DNA of 10,465 nt from a bacterium. GTDB lineage: Bacteria > Joyebacterota > Joyebacteria > Joyebacterales > Joyebacteraceae. The notes under the pieces are model-generated. The model did not search any database. It was not told the origin of the DNA and saw only the letters and a program-made list of their open reading frames with translations. The translations under genes and the position numbers were made by a program. Below are positions 1 through 6,550 of this stretch, in pieces. The stretch spans positions 1-10,465 of the forward strand of contig JAPEKQ010000035.1 of the NCBI GenBank assembly GCA_029990205.1, in the 5' to 3' direction. Position 1 is the stretch's first letter. Every line of letters starts with the position of its first letter.

Positions 1-50
1 CGGAGGCGGTGATGCCGAGACCATCTACAGCTGCACTCTGTCCATAGGGA

Positions 51-251
51 GTGGTACAACTACTGGGGGCAGGTCACGGGGAGGACTACGGGCAGGAGCG
101 CCTGGCCCGGTCCGCGAGGAGCCACCAGGGCTCGTCGGCGCGGGAGATCCGAGTCGGTCTGATGGATGACGTGCGCGAGTTCGTCGGCGATGCCGCCCAG
201 GAGGACGACATGACGTTCCTGATCATGATGAGGGAAGGGGAGGGAATCTGA
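51..251 (+). CDS. C-terminal fragment of a PP2C/SpoIIE-type serine phosphatase (5' part missing or broken)
   Basis: The last ~50 residues fit the end of the SpoIIE/RsbU-like PP2C phosphatase domain. A 'GEDYGQERL' segment is followed by a helix with 'REFVGDAAQEDDMTFLIM', matching the family's closing E-D-D-(I/M)-T-hydrophobic strand, where the acidic pair helps bind the catalytic metal. Such enzymes dephosphorylate anti-sigma antagonists or related signalling partners in the cytoplasm. Only the C-terminal quarter of the domain is present. The frame has a TAG at 45-47, and none of the three upstream frames gives a convincing preceding 'GD...YTDG' strand, so the GTG at 51 is probably not a real start. 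The gene is either truncated by the sequence edge with a sequence or assembly error, or a true pseudogene. It converges on the FN3 gene, with 30 bases between the stop codons. Confidence 0.55.
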   Translation: MVQLLGAGHGEDYGQERLARSARSHQGSSAREIRVGLMDDVREFVGDAAQEDDMTFLIMMREGEGI

Positions 252-281
252 TGGGCAACCGGGACGTGACCTGGTGGGATC

Positions 282-3125
282 CTACCGGATGACGATGAGC
301 TTCGCTCTCGCCATGGATCCCGCCGCTGTGACCTCGCAGAAGTAGACCCCGCTGGCTACACCCTTGCCCCGTTCGTTCCGAGTGTTCCAACTGACGCTCT
401 TCACCGGCTCCTGGACCCCGTGTCCCGACAGGGTCCGCACGAGGCGGCCGCTTGCATCGTAGATCCGCACTGTGTAGTCCCACGAACCACCGCGCGCCGC
501 GGAGAGCGGGGCGGCGATGCGAAGCGTCCCTGACTCCCGGATCGGATTCGGGAAGATCCACATGCGAGCGTTCTCTCCGGCGCCGGCGATACCGCTGGTC
601 GGGGCCGAGCGCTCGCTCTCCACACCCCAGAGGTCGATCGCCGAGATCGTGTACTCGTAGGCCATGCCGTCCACGGCGGCCCCATCCACGTACGAACTCT
701 CGGACATCGGAACCTCAGCGATCATCTCGTAGAACAGCTCACCTTCGGCTCGACGGTAGACACGGTGGGCCACGACCGACGCATCCGGCGACTGCGGGAG
801 CCCGATCACGAGCCCGCCGTCCGCGCTCACCACCTCGGGGATCTCCGGCGTCGCAGGTGGCATCCCGTCGTCGGCCGTGATGATCGAGAACGTGCCGTCG
901 TCGCTCTCGGTTCTCAGACCGTCCTCGTCCTCGGAGGCGACGCGGTAGTGATAGAGGCTCTCGAGATCGAGTCCTGTCAGGATGATCTCATGGTCGGTCG
1001 TCATCGCCGGGTCGTACACGCTCGATGAGTAGTCCGGTGTGAGCCCGTACTGGACCTCGGACGTCGCAGGGCGGTCCGTTGTCCAGACGAGTCTGGCCGA
1101 GTTCGCGCTGACACCGTGAACCTCGAGTTCCGTGATGGACGGCGGCACCTGCATCTCCACCGGCTGGGTCTCGAACGTTGCCACGTCGGTTGCCAGGACC
1201 TGCCCGAAGCAGTCGGTCGCTATCACACGGTAGACGTGCGAGCCGCCCGGAATGAGTCCTTCAAGCTCGAAGTTGTGAGAGACGATGGGGTCCGGTTCCT
1301 CTGGTGTCGAGAGCGCGAGCGAATCACCGAATCCGTACTCGACGAGACACTGCGCAGGGTTCGATGTCTGGAACTCGACGCACGCCGTCGTGATGCCGAT
1401 ATCGGTGACGACGAGCGAGTAGATGTCGAGCGCCGGTGGGAGTGTCGTCGCCGTATGACCGCCCGAACTCGTCGCGTGGCCCCAGTCGTCGATGCTCCAG
1501 GCGCGCACATGATAGAGCTCGCCGGGCATGAGGTCGTCGATCAGCACCGAGTGCTCGGTGACGAGCCCCGGCGCGTTCGGCGTGACCGAGCCGTACGATG
1601 CGTCCTCGCCGTACTCCACACGGGAGTCCGACGGACGGTTCGTTGTCCAGTTGACCGTCAGCGCCGAAACGCCCGGCACGATCACGAGGTCGGTGATCTC
1701 GAGAGGGGAGAGCCACGTCGTGAAGGTCGCGTCGTCCGAGACCGAGACGAGCCCGTACTCGGTCTCCGAGGTGACCCGGTAGTGGTACGTCGTGTTCTCC
1801 TCGAGTCCGGAGAGCTCGAGCGCGTGGTTGGTCAGGTAGTTGCCGTCGAATACCTCGAGCCCGTACTGGTCCGTCAGGCCGTACTCCACGCGCGATGTGG
1901 CCGGGAGATTCGACATCCAGCCGATCACGGCGCCGTCCACACCGATGTACTTGGGCAGCACCTTGTAGAGTTCGAGGTTGTCCTGGCTCGGGTGTTTCGT
2001 GCGGAACAGGCGGTCTTCGGAGCTCACGATGTCGCCGATGGCGTCTTCGCACCTCACGCGGAAGTGGTAGTCGGTCTCCTGCTCGAGATCCGCAAGCACG
2101 GCGTAGTGGTTCGTGCAGTAGGACTCGTCGACCTCGAGAATCAGCCCGTAAGCCTCTGTCTCTCCGTACTCGATCGATGAGATCGCGTCGACGGCCGTCT
2201 CCCAGCGGATCGTCGCCGTCATCGATGTTGTGTCGACCACGGTCACCCCGGTGATCTCGAGGTCCGACAGGAGCGTCGTCTCGTGCACGTCGGCCGAGAT
2301 GGCCGCCTGCCCGGCGGCGTCCGTGCTCCACGCGCGCATGTGGTAGGTCGTGCCCGGAACGAGATCCTCGATGAGGACGGCGTGCTCGGTGACGAGCTCC
2401 GGGTCGAGCGGTGTCGCGCTGCCGTACATCTCGTCGAGGCCGTAGACGGCGCGTGAGTCGGACGGCTTGTTCGTCGTCCACGCGAGCGTCAGGCAGTGCG
2501 CCTTGAGCTCCTCGATGCGGAGGTTGCTGATCCTGAGGTGGGGCGGGTCCGTGACGAACGTCTGGTCACGCGAGCGGGACGTGTTCCCGAACGCGTCGAT
2601 CGATGTGACGCGGTAGTGGTAGAGGGTCTCGGGTGTGAGTCCGTTGACGCGAACGGCGTGCGTTGTGGTCACGCTGCCCAGGCCGTCCACGGTCGCGCCG
2701 TAGGACGACGTCAGGCCGTAATCGACCGTCGACGTCGCAGGCCGGTCCGTATTCCAGCACACGAGCACGGTCGTGTCGCCGGCAGTACAGATCCGGACAT
2801 CCGAGATCACCGGAGCCGCCGGCACGCCCACCCATATGATGGCGGGCGATCCCTCCATGTCCTCCGGGGTCACGAACTCGAGAATCCCGAGATGATCCGA
2901 CTGCACCGGGTCATCGTAGAGCGGGTTCTCGTCACAGGTCACGTGGAATGAGCTGTTGGGCGTCATTCCGACGATGACGTGTGCGTTGACGCCGGGCTGG
3001 ACGGTTGGAAGTGCCGATGCTGACGGTGCCTGGAGAAGTATGAGGAGGAGCGTCAGAGCGATACGCCCTGCCGCACCGCTACGCGATGTGCACATACGTC
3101 CTGCCGCGCTGCGCGAAAAGACCAC
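282..3125 (-). CDS. Secreted multi-domain fibronectin type III protein with C-terminal FlgD-Ig/sorting-type domain
   Basis: A 947-residue exported, probably surface-attached or released protein; no catalytic domain is visible. Residues ~1-39 form a signal peptide (arginines, then a hydrophobic stretch at 22-31, then 'SASA'). Residues ~40-105 are a short region I cannot assign. Seven FN3-like modules of about 90 residues follow (roughly 106-195, 197-286, 289-378, 384-472, 475-562, 565-655, 662-750). Each has the pattern W-x-T-(N/D)-x-P-(A/S)-x-S-x-V-x-Y-G, then a 'TxH' strand, 'GL', and 'YHYRV.S.D..G', as in the N-terminal FN3 domain of purple acid phosphatases. An eighth, more divergent FN3-like module lies at ~760-845. 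The end (855-947) has 'FPNP', 'VRIYDASGRLVRTL', 'SW' and 'ASGVYF', typical of FlgD-Ig or type A sorting domains in FCB bacteria. The GTG at 3125 is chosen because a Shine-Dalgarno sequence and a near-consensus promoter sit at proper distances; an ATG at 3095 is the alternative. Likely role is adhesion or glycan binding (inference). Confidence 0.88.
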   Translation of the reverse strand: MVFSRSAAGRMCTSRSGAAGRIALTLLLILLQAPSASALPTVQPGVNAHVIVGMTPNSSFHVTCDENPLYDDPVQSDHLGILEFVTPEDMEGSPAIIWVGVPAAPVISDVRICTAGDTTVLVCWNTDRPATSTVDYGLTSSYGATVDGLGSVTTTHAVRVNGLTPETLYHYRVTSIDAFGNTSRSRDQTFVTDPPHLRISNLRIEELKAHCLTLAWTTNKPSDSRAVYGLDEMYGSATPLDPELVTEHAVLIEDLVPGTTYHMRAWSTDAAGQAAISADVHETTLLSDLEITGVTVVDTTSMTATIRWETAVDAISSIEYGETEAYGLILEVDESYCTNHYAVLADLEQETDYHFRVRCEDAIGDIVSSEDRLFRTKHPSQDNLELYKVLPKYIGVDGAVIGWMSNLPATSRVEYGLTDQYGLEVFDGNYLTNHALELSGLEENTTYHYRVTSETEYGLVSVSDDATFTTWLSPLEITDLVIVPGVSALTVNWTTNRPSDSRVEYGEDASYGSVTPNAPGLVTEHSVLIDDLMPGELYHVRAWSIDDWGHATSSGGHTATTLPPALDIYSLVVTDIGITTACVEFQTSNPAQCLVEYGFGDSLALSTPEEPDPIVSHNFELEGLIPGGSHVYRVIATDCFGQVLATDVATFETQPVEMQVPPSITELEVHGVSANSARLVWTTDRPATSEVQYGLTPDYSSSVYDPAMTTDHEIILTGLDLESLYHYRVASEDEDGLRTESDDGTFSIITADDGMPPATPEIPEVVSADGGLVIGLPQSPDASVVAHRVYRRAEGELFYEMIAEVPMSESSYVDGAAVDGMAYEYTISAIDLWGVESERSAPTSGIAGAGENARMWIFPNPIRESGTLRIAAPLSAARGGSWDYTVRIYDASGRLVRTLSGHGVQEPVKSVSWNTRNERGKGVASGVYFCEVTAAGSMARAKLIVIR
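876..2810 (-). repeat. Seven-module FN3 repeat array with a three-module super-period
   Basis: This is the coding segment for FN3 modules 1-7. The conserved core tryptophan sits at residues 124, 216, 308, 403, 493 and 681, with F585 replacing it in module 6. Spacings are therefore 90-96 residues. Beyond the basic unit, module 2 resembles module 5 (both 'PSDSR' plus 'LVTEH' plus 'RAWS'), and modules 1, 4 and 7 resemble each other ('PATS', 'YGLT', 'YHYRV'). Offsets for the pairs are a near-constant 277-279 residues. This implies growth by copying a block of three modules. DNA similarity is only partial (for example a shared GTGCTCGGTGACGAGC core in modules 2 and 5), so the copying is not recent. 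Confidence 0.8.
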
Positions 3126-3133
3126 TGAAATGT

Positions 3134-3141
3134 CTCTCCCT
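3134..3141 (-). promoter_or_regulatory. Shine-Dalgarno sequence fixing the GTG start of the FN3 gene
   Basis: On the minus strand the sequence reads AGGGAGAG, ending 8 bases before the GTG at 3125. The in-frame ATG at 3095 has only a weaker AGGAC-like stretch close to it. With the promoter's predicted transcript start near 3151, the leader to GTG is about 25 nt. Confidence 0.6.
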
Positions 3142-3157
3142 AGCCTGGGTTGCGCGG

Positions 3158-3186
3158 AGTATATGAGCGAGCAAGAAAGTTGTCAA
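3158..3186 (-). promoter_or_regulatory. Near-consensus sigma70-type promoter of the FN3 gene
   Basis: Read on the minus strand: -35 TTGACA (3186-3181, 6/6), a 17-base spacer, then -10 TATACT (3163-3158, 5/6). Expected transcription start is near 3151, about 25 bases upstream of the GTG. The region is noticeably more AT-rich than the surrounding genes. It lies in the gap after the ABC permease gene, so the FN3 gene can be transcribed independently of the transporter operon. Confidence 0.75.
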
Positions 3187-3259
3187 GCAATGTTTGTGTA
3201 GAGCTTTGTGGGGAAGGTAGTCGGGCGGGTGGGCTATGGCAAGGCCTAATTATTCATGA

Positions 3260-4090
3260 CTACTTCTGAGTTCCTGCAGTCAGTCCCTCGACGATCTGAC
3301 GCTGAAAGACAGCGACCAGAACGAGCACCGGAACGATGCTCACGAGGGTCGCGGCCGCGATAGTGCCCCACGGCAGTTCGTGCAGCCCGGCGAAGAGCGC
3401 CAGTGCGACGGGGACCGTGCGGGATTCCGGTGTCGACGTCATGATGAGAGCGAACAGGAACTCGTTCCACGCGAAGATGAAGATAAGCGCGGCCGATGTG
3501 AACAGGCCGGGCGTCGATACCGGAAGGATGACGCGAAGGAACGCGCTGCCCGGTGAGCAGCCGTCAACAAGAGCCGCGTCCTCGAGGCTTCCGGGGAGCG
3601 TCGAGAAGTAGTGAGTCAGGATCCACACCGCCAGCGGGAGCGATGTCAGGGTGTAGGGGAGCACGAGCGCGGGATACCGGTTGATCAGTCCCAGCCGCGC
3701 CATGGCCATGTAGAGCGGTCCCACCATCCCTATGGCCGGGAAGATGGCGATGCCGAGGAAGAGCGCCATGACCAGTTCCTTCCGGTGAACCTTGAGCCTC
3801 GCGAGCGCGTAGGCCGCGGGCGCGCCGAGCCCGAGCGTGAGCAGCGTCGTCAGCGAGGCCACGACGAAGCTGTTCCAGATGTTCCGGGGGAACTGGCGAG
3901 TCTCGAAGACCGCGCGGAAGTTGTCTATGACCGCAGGCTTCGGGAAGTAGTCGACCGGGATCTTGTAGACGGCCGACGGGGTCGAGAGGCTCACGTTGGC
4001 GAGCCAGTAGAAGGGGAGCAGACAGAGAACGGCCACGCCGATCCGGAGCGCCCAGAGTCCCGTCGATCGCATTCGCTGGCTTGTCGTCAC
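3260..4090 (-). CDS. Carbohydrate ABC transporter permease, MalG type
   Basis: An inner-membrane permease of about 276 residues, the usual MalG-family length, forming a heterodimer with the permease encoded just upstream. It starts with a hydrophobic helix ('GLWALRIGVAVLCLLPFYWL'). A 'FRAVF...NSFVVASLTTLLTL.LGAPAAYALAR' region then opens the transmembrane domain. The cytoplasmic EAA loop reads 'EDAALVDG...' and ends 'VILP', the surface that docks the ATPase. The end 'FQRQIVEGLTAGTQK' is typical of the family. The GTG at 4090 is preferred: GGAG lies 7 bases upstream on the minus strand. A longer frame from TTG at 4126 lacks a good ribosome site and would add 12 atypical residues; ATG at 4072 also lacks one. 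It is 79 bases downstream of the MalF-type gene. Substrate is probably a di- or oligosaccharide, inferred from the binding protein. Confidence 0.9.
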   Translation of the reverse strand: MTTSQRMRSTGLWALRIGVAVLCLLPFYWLANVSLSTPSAVYKIPVDYFPKPAVIDNFRAVFETRQFPRNIWNSFVVASLTTLLTLGLGAPAAYALARLKVHRKELVMALFLGIAIFPAIGMVGPLYMAMARLGLINRYPALVLPYTLTSLPLAVWILTHYFSTLPGSLEDAALVDGCSPGSAFLRVILPVSTPGLFTSAALIFIFAWNEFLFALIMTSTPESRTVPVALALFAGLHELPWGTIAAATLVSIVPVLVLVAVFQRQIVEGLTAGTQK

Positions 4091-4097
4091 GATCCGT

Positions 4098-4101
4098 CTC
4101 C
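4098..4101 (-). promoter_or_regulatory. Shine-Dalgarno GGAG deciding the GTG start of the MalG-type permease
   Basis: GGAG on the minus strand lies 7 bases before the GTG at 4090. Neither the upstream TTG (4126) nor the downstream ATG (4072) has a comparable site. Confidence 0.5.
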
Positions 4102-4169
4102 ATCCCTCGTGGTTGCCTTGCCGCAACCTGCCGCGGCCAAGCTGTTGCTTGCGACAGCCAGCGGCAGCC

Positions 4170-5054
4170 CTATTCGCTGACCGGATCCTGCGAGATCCGC
4201 ATGAACCGGATGAGCACGAGACTCAACACGAACACGATGGCGAACAGCGCGACGGTCATCGCCGAGCCGTACCCCATGTCCGAGTATCGGAACAGCACCT
4301 TGTAGATGTAGATCGACAGCGTCTCCGTCCGGGAGGCGCCGCCCGTGAGTACCCATATGACATCGAACACGCGGAAGGCGTCCATGGTTCGAAACAGCAG
4401 CGCGACCGCGATGAACGGTTTGAGCAGCGGCAGCGTGACGTAGCGGAACACCTGCCAGCGTCCAGCACCGTCGAGTTCGGCTGCCTCGTAGTACTGGTCG
4501 GGGACCGACTTGAGACCGGCGAGCAGGATGATGGCGACGAACGGTACCGTCTTCCAGACGTCGGCCAGGATACACGAGACCATCGCGAGTCCGGGGCCAA
4601 GCCAGACAATGGGGTCCTCGATGAGGCCGAGCTGCCCCAGGACCGAGTTGACCAGGCCGACCCGGTCATTGAGGATGAGCGACCACATCGTTGCGGCGAC
4701 GACCGTCGGCAGCGCCCACGGGAGGATGATGGCCGTGTTGAAGACCGTTCGTCCTCTGCGGATGCGGTTCAGGAGCAGCGCGACAGCAAGCCCGAGCGTG
4801 AGTTCGAGGCCGACCGAGATGACCGTGAACGAGAACGTCTGCCAGAGGTCCTGCCGGAATATCGCGTCGCCGGCGAGCTTCGCGAAGTTCGAGAGGCCCG
4901 CGAATCCTCGTTCGTCGGCGAACTTCATGTTGAACTCGGTGAAGCTCAGCACGAACTGGCTGAGGACCGGGAACGCGCCCATGACGGTCACGAACACCAG
5001 CGAGGGTGCGAGAAGCCATGCGATGAGTCGCTTCTGTTGGCGTCTGTCCATCAT
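4170..5054 (-). CDS. Carbohydrate ABC transporter permease, MalF type
   Basis: An inner-membrane permease of 294 residues, the normal size for single-unit MalF/UgpA-type proteins. About six membrane segments are visible, including ~10-33, 73-96, 108-127, 153-178, 212-222 and 264-283. The EAA loop at 190-209 is textbook ('EAAELDGAGRWQVFRYVTLP'), giving the ATPase docking site. 'TGGA....ETLSIYIY' and 'GYGSAM' follow, as in sugar permeases. Two ATG codons are adjacent. The second (5051) has the better-spaced GGGAG (4 bases away), so the true start may be one codon shorter. It lies 38 bases after the binding-protein gene and 79 bases before the MalG-type permease gene, all on the minus strand, so one operon is likely. 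Confidence 0.92.
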   Translation of the reverse strand: MMDRRQQKRLIAWLLAPSLVFVTVMGAFPVLSQFVLSFTEFNMKFADERGFAGLSNFAKLAGDAIFRQDLWQTFSFTVISVGLELTLGLAVALLLNRIRRGRTVFNTAIILPWALPTVVAATMWSLILNDRVGLVNSVLGQLGLIEDPIVWLGPGLAMVSCILADVWKTVPFVAIILLAGLKSVPDQYYEAAELDGAGRWQVFRYVTLPLLKPFIAVALLFRTMDAFRVFDVIWVLTGGASRTETLSIYIYKVLFRYSDMGYGSAMTVALFAIVFVLSLVLIRFMRISQDPVSE

Positions 5055-5092
5055 GCTCCCGATGAGCGGGGCCCCTGCGCTACCGGACCGGT

Positions 5093-6361
5093 CTACCGGG
5101 CGTAGAGCTCCGTGAGCTCCGAGACGATATCCCGGGCCGCGGTCTCCGAGTCGATCTCACCGGAGAGGGCGCGGTGCACCTTGTCCTGAACGACATCCGA
5201 GAGCTGCGGGTAGTGCGGCGACCGCGGTCTGCTCTTGGTGTTCTTGAACACCTCGAAGAAGCTCGCGTAGTAGGGGTTCGCCGTCAGTACATCCTCGTCC
5301 GCGTAGGTCGCGATCCGCGTCGGCAGATAGCCGCCCTCGATCGCGCGCTTCTTCAGCGAGTGCGTTCCGGTGATGAAGCTGATGAACTCGAGCGCCTCGT
5401 CGGGGTGCTCGCTGTAGGCTGAGAGCGCGATATTCCACCCGCCGATCGTTGAGTAGCTCGTCTCGCCGGCGGCATGGGGGAGCGGGGCGATGCCGACGGT
5501 CCCGGCGACCTTTGATTCCTCACCCTCGGCGAAGCTCCAGACGTACGGCCAGTTCCGAAGGAACAGCGCCTGTCCCTCGGTGTAGATGCGGCGCGAGTCC
5601 TCCTCCTTGTACGTCAGCACGCTCGCCGGGGAGACGCCTGTCTCAGTGAGCGAGCGCATGAAGTCGATCGTCCCGGCGATCTCACTCGCCGCCCGGTCGG
5701 GTGAGGACACCAGGTGGTCGCGGTCAAGCGAGCCGCCACGACCCCAGAGGAACTCGAGGAAGTTGCAGATGAGGCCCTCGTACCGCGCGCCCTGCCAGAC
5801 GAAGCCCATGCCTTCGTCCGGTGTTGCCGCGGCGCACGCGGCGGTGAACTCGTCCCACGTCACCGGGACGTCCAGTCCGGCGTCGGCAAGAAGATCGATT
5901 CTATAATAGAGGAGTCCCGCATCCGTGAACCAGGGCACGGCGTAGCGCGTGCCTTCCCACGTTACGCTCTCCATCGGACCGCTGAGGAACGCGTCGGGAT
6001 CGATGAGTCCATCGGGGAGCGGAACGATCCAGTTCGCCCGAGCGAACTCGGCCGTCCAGATGACGTCGAGGCTGTATACGTCGATGCTCGTCTCACGCGC
6101 CGAGAGGTAGGTCGTATACGCGTCGTGCTGCGTGTCGGTGTTCGCCGGCATGACCTGGAAGGTCACCTCGACGTCCGGATGCGCCGCGTTGTACTCCTCG
6201 ATAAGAGCCGCGGTGGCTCCCGACGGATCCTGACCCGCCGCGAAGACGATTCGCGTCAGACCATCGTCCTGCGAGCAACCGGAAAGCGTCCCGACGAGCA
6301 GAGCCCCTGCTCCAATGAGCAGGGCCATTCGAAGCCGCTGGGTCTCTGTGCTGCTTCTCAT
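5093..6361 (-). CDS. Lipoprotein sugar-binding protein of an ABC importer (trehalose/maltose-binding type)
   Basis: A 422-residue extracellular solute-binding protein of family 1. Residues 1-28 form a lipoprotein signal with lipobox L-S-G-C and acylated Cys29, so the mature protein should be anchored by lipid at the membrane face. Family features follow in order: 'GATAALIEEYNAAHPDVEV' (~48-66), 'SARETSIDVYSLDVIWTAEFA' region (~87-107), 'AVPWFTDAGLLYYR' (~141-154), 'WQGARYEGLICNFLEF' (~189-204), and 'GGWNIALSAYSEHPDEALEFISF' (~307-329). The YEGL-CN-LE pattern is characteristic of ThuE/LpqY/TMBP-type trehalose and maltose binders, so a related disaccharide is the best guess; the exact sugar cannot be read from sequence alone. 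The ATG at 6361 has GGAG 8 bases upstream. It is the first gene of the operon, followed by two permeases, with no ATPase gene in the window. Confidence 0.9.
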   Translation of the reverse strand: MRSSTETQRLRMALLIGAGALLVGTLSGCSQDDGLTRIVFAAGQDPSGATAALIEEYNAAHPDVEVTFQVMPANTDTQHDAYTTYLSARETSIDVYSLDVIWTAEFARANWIVPLPDGLIDPDAFLSGPMESVTWEGTRYAVPWFTDAGLLYYRIDLLADAGLDVPVTWDEFTAACAAATPDEGMGFVWQGARYEGLICNFLEFLWGRGGSLDRDHLVSSPDRAASEIAGTIDFMRSLTETGVSPASVLTYKEEDSRRIYTEGQALFLRNWPYVWSFAEGEESKVAGTVGIAPLPHAAGETSYSTIGGWNIALSAYSEHPDEALEFISFITGTHSLKKRAIEGGYLPTRIATYADEDVLTANPYYASFFEVFKNTKSRPRSPHYPQLSDVVQDKVHRALSGEIDSETAARDIVSELTELYAR

Positions 6362-6408
6362 TGCGGTATCTCCATGTTGGGATGTGGCGGAAACCGGGTC
6401 GAGCGATG

Positions 6409-6437
6409 ATGCTACCCACCCCGGGGCCGGGTGTCAA
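6409..6437 (-). promoter_or_regulatory. Sigma70-type promoter of the sugar ABC transporter operon
   Basis: Minus strand: -35 TTGACA (6437-6432, 6/6), a 17-base spacer, then -10 TAGCAT (6414-6409, 4/6). Expected start is near 6402, giving a ~40-base leader to the binding-protein ATG. The spacer is very GC-rich and centred on the palindrome CCCCGGGG (6419-6426), which could be an operator or simply base composition. Confidence 0.6.
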
Positions 6438-6452
6438 CTGACGTCGCGGGGG

Positions 6453-6481
6453 TTGGGCACTCGGTTCGGAGGTGCTATATT
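6453..6481 (+). promoter_or_regulatory. Sigma70-type promoter of the arylsulfotransferase-like/MscS operon
   Basis: Plus strand: TTGGGC (6453-6458, 3/6), a 17-base spacer, then TATATT (6476-6481, 5/6). The transcript would start near 6488, about 63 bases before the GTG at 6551. It is back-to-back with the transporter promoter; the two -35 boxes are only 15 bases apart, so one bound regulator could affect both. Confidence 0.5.
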
Positions 6482-6550
6482 GTCACGAGCGCGCAATGCG
6501 CTCCACTGGACGTGATACTGAGCATCTGACGCACCTGATGAGGGGGTTCC

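Noticed and set aside
271-288. Hairpin CTGGTGG-GATC-CTACCGG between the converging genes as a terminator
   Set aside because: The stem has two G-T pairs on the plus strand (mismatches on the minus strand) and no T-tract follows, so it is too weak to call.
282-560. Flagellar hook-capping role for the C-terminal FlgD-like domain
   Set aside because: This beta domain is widely used as a C-terminal module of secreted proteins in FCB-type bacteria; no flagellar genes or FlgD core are present.
1116-2180. A 354-residue open frame on the plus strand, opposite the FN3 gene
   Set aside because: It is rich in Arg, Val, Asp and His with no domain or signal pattern, and it mirrors the strongly supported FN3 repeats on the other strand. 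Long antisense frames are expected in high-GC DNA.
4091-4126. Upstream TTG start for the MalG-type permease
   Set aside because: The extra 12 residues are not typical of the family and no good ribosome site precedes the TTG, whereas the GTG at 4090 has GGAG 7 bases upstream.
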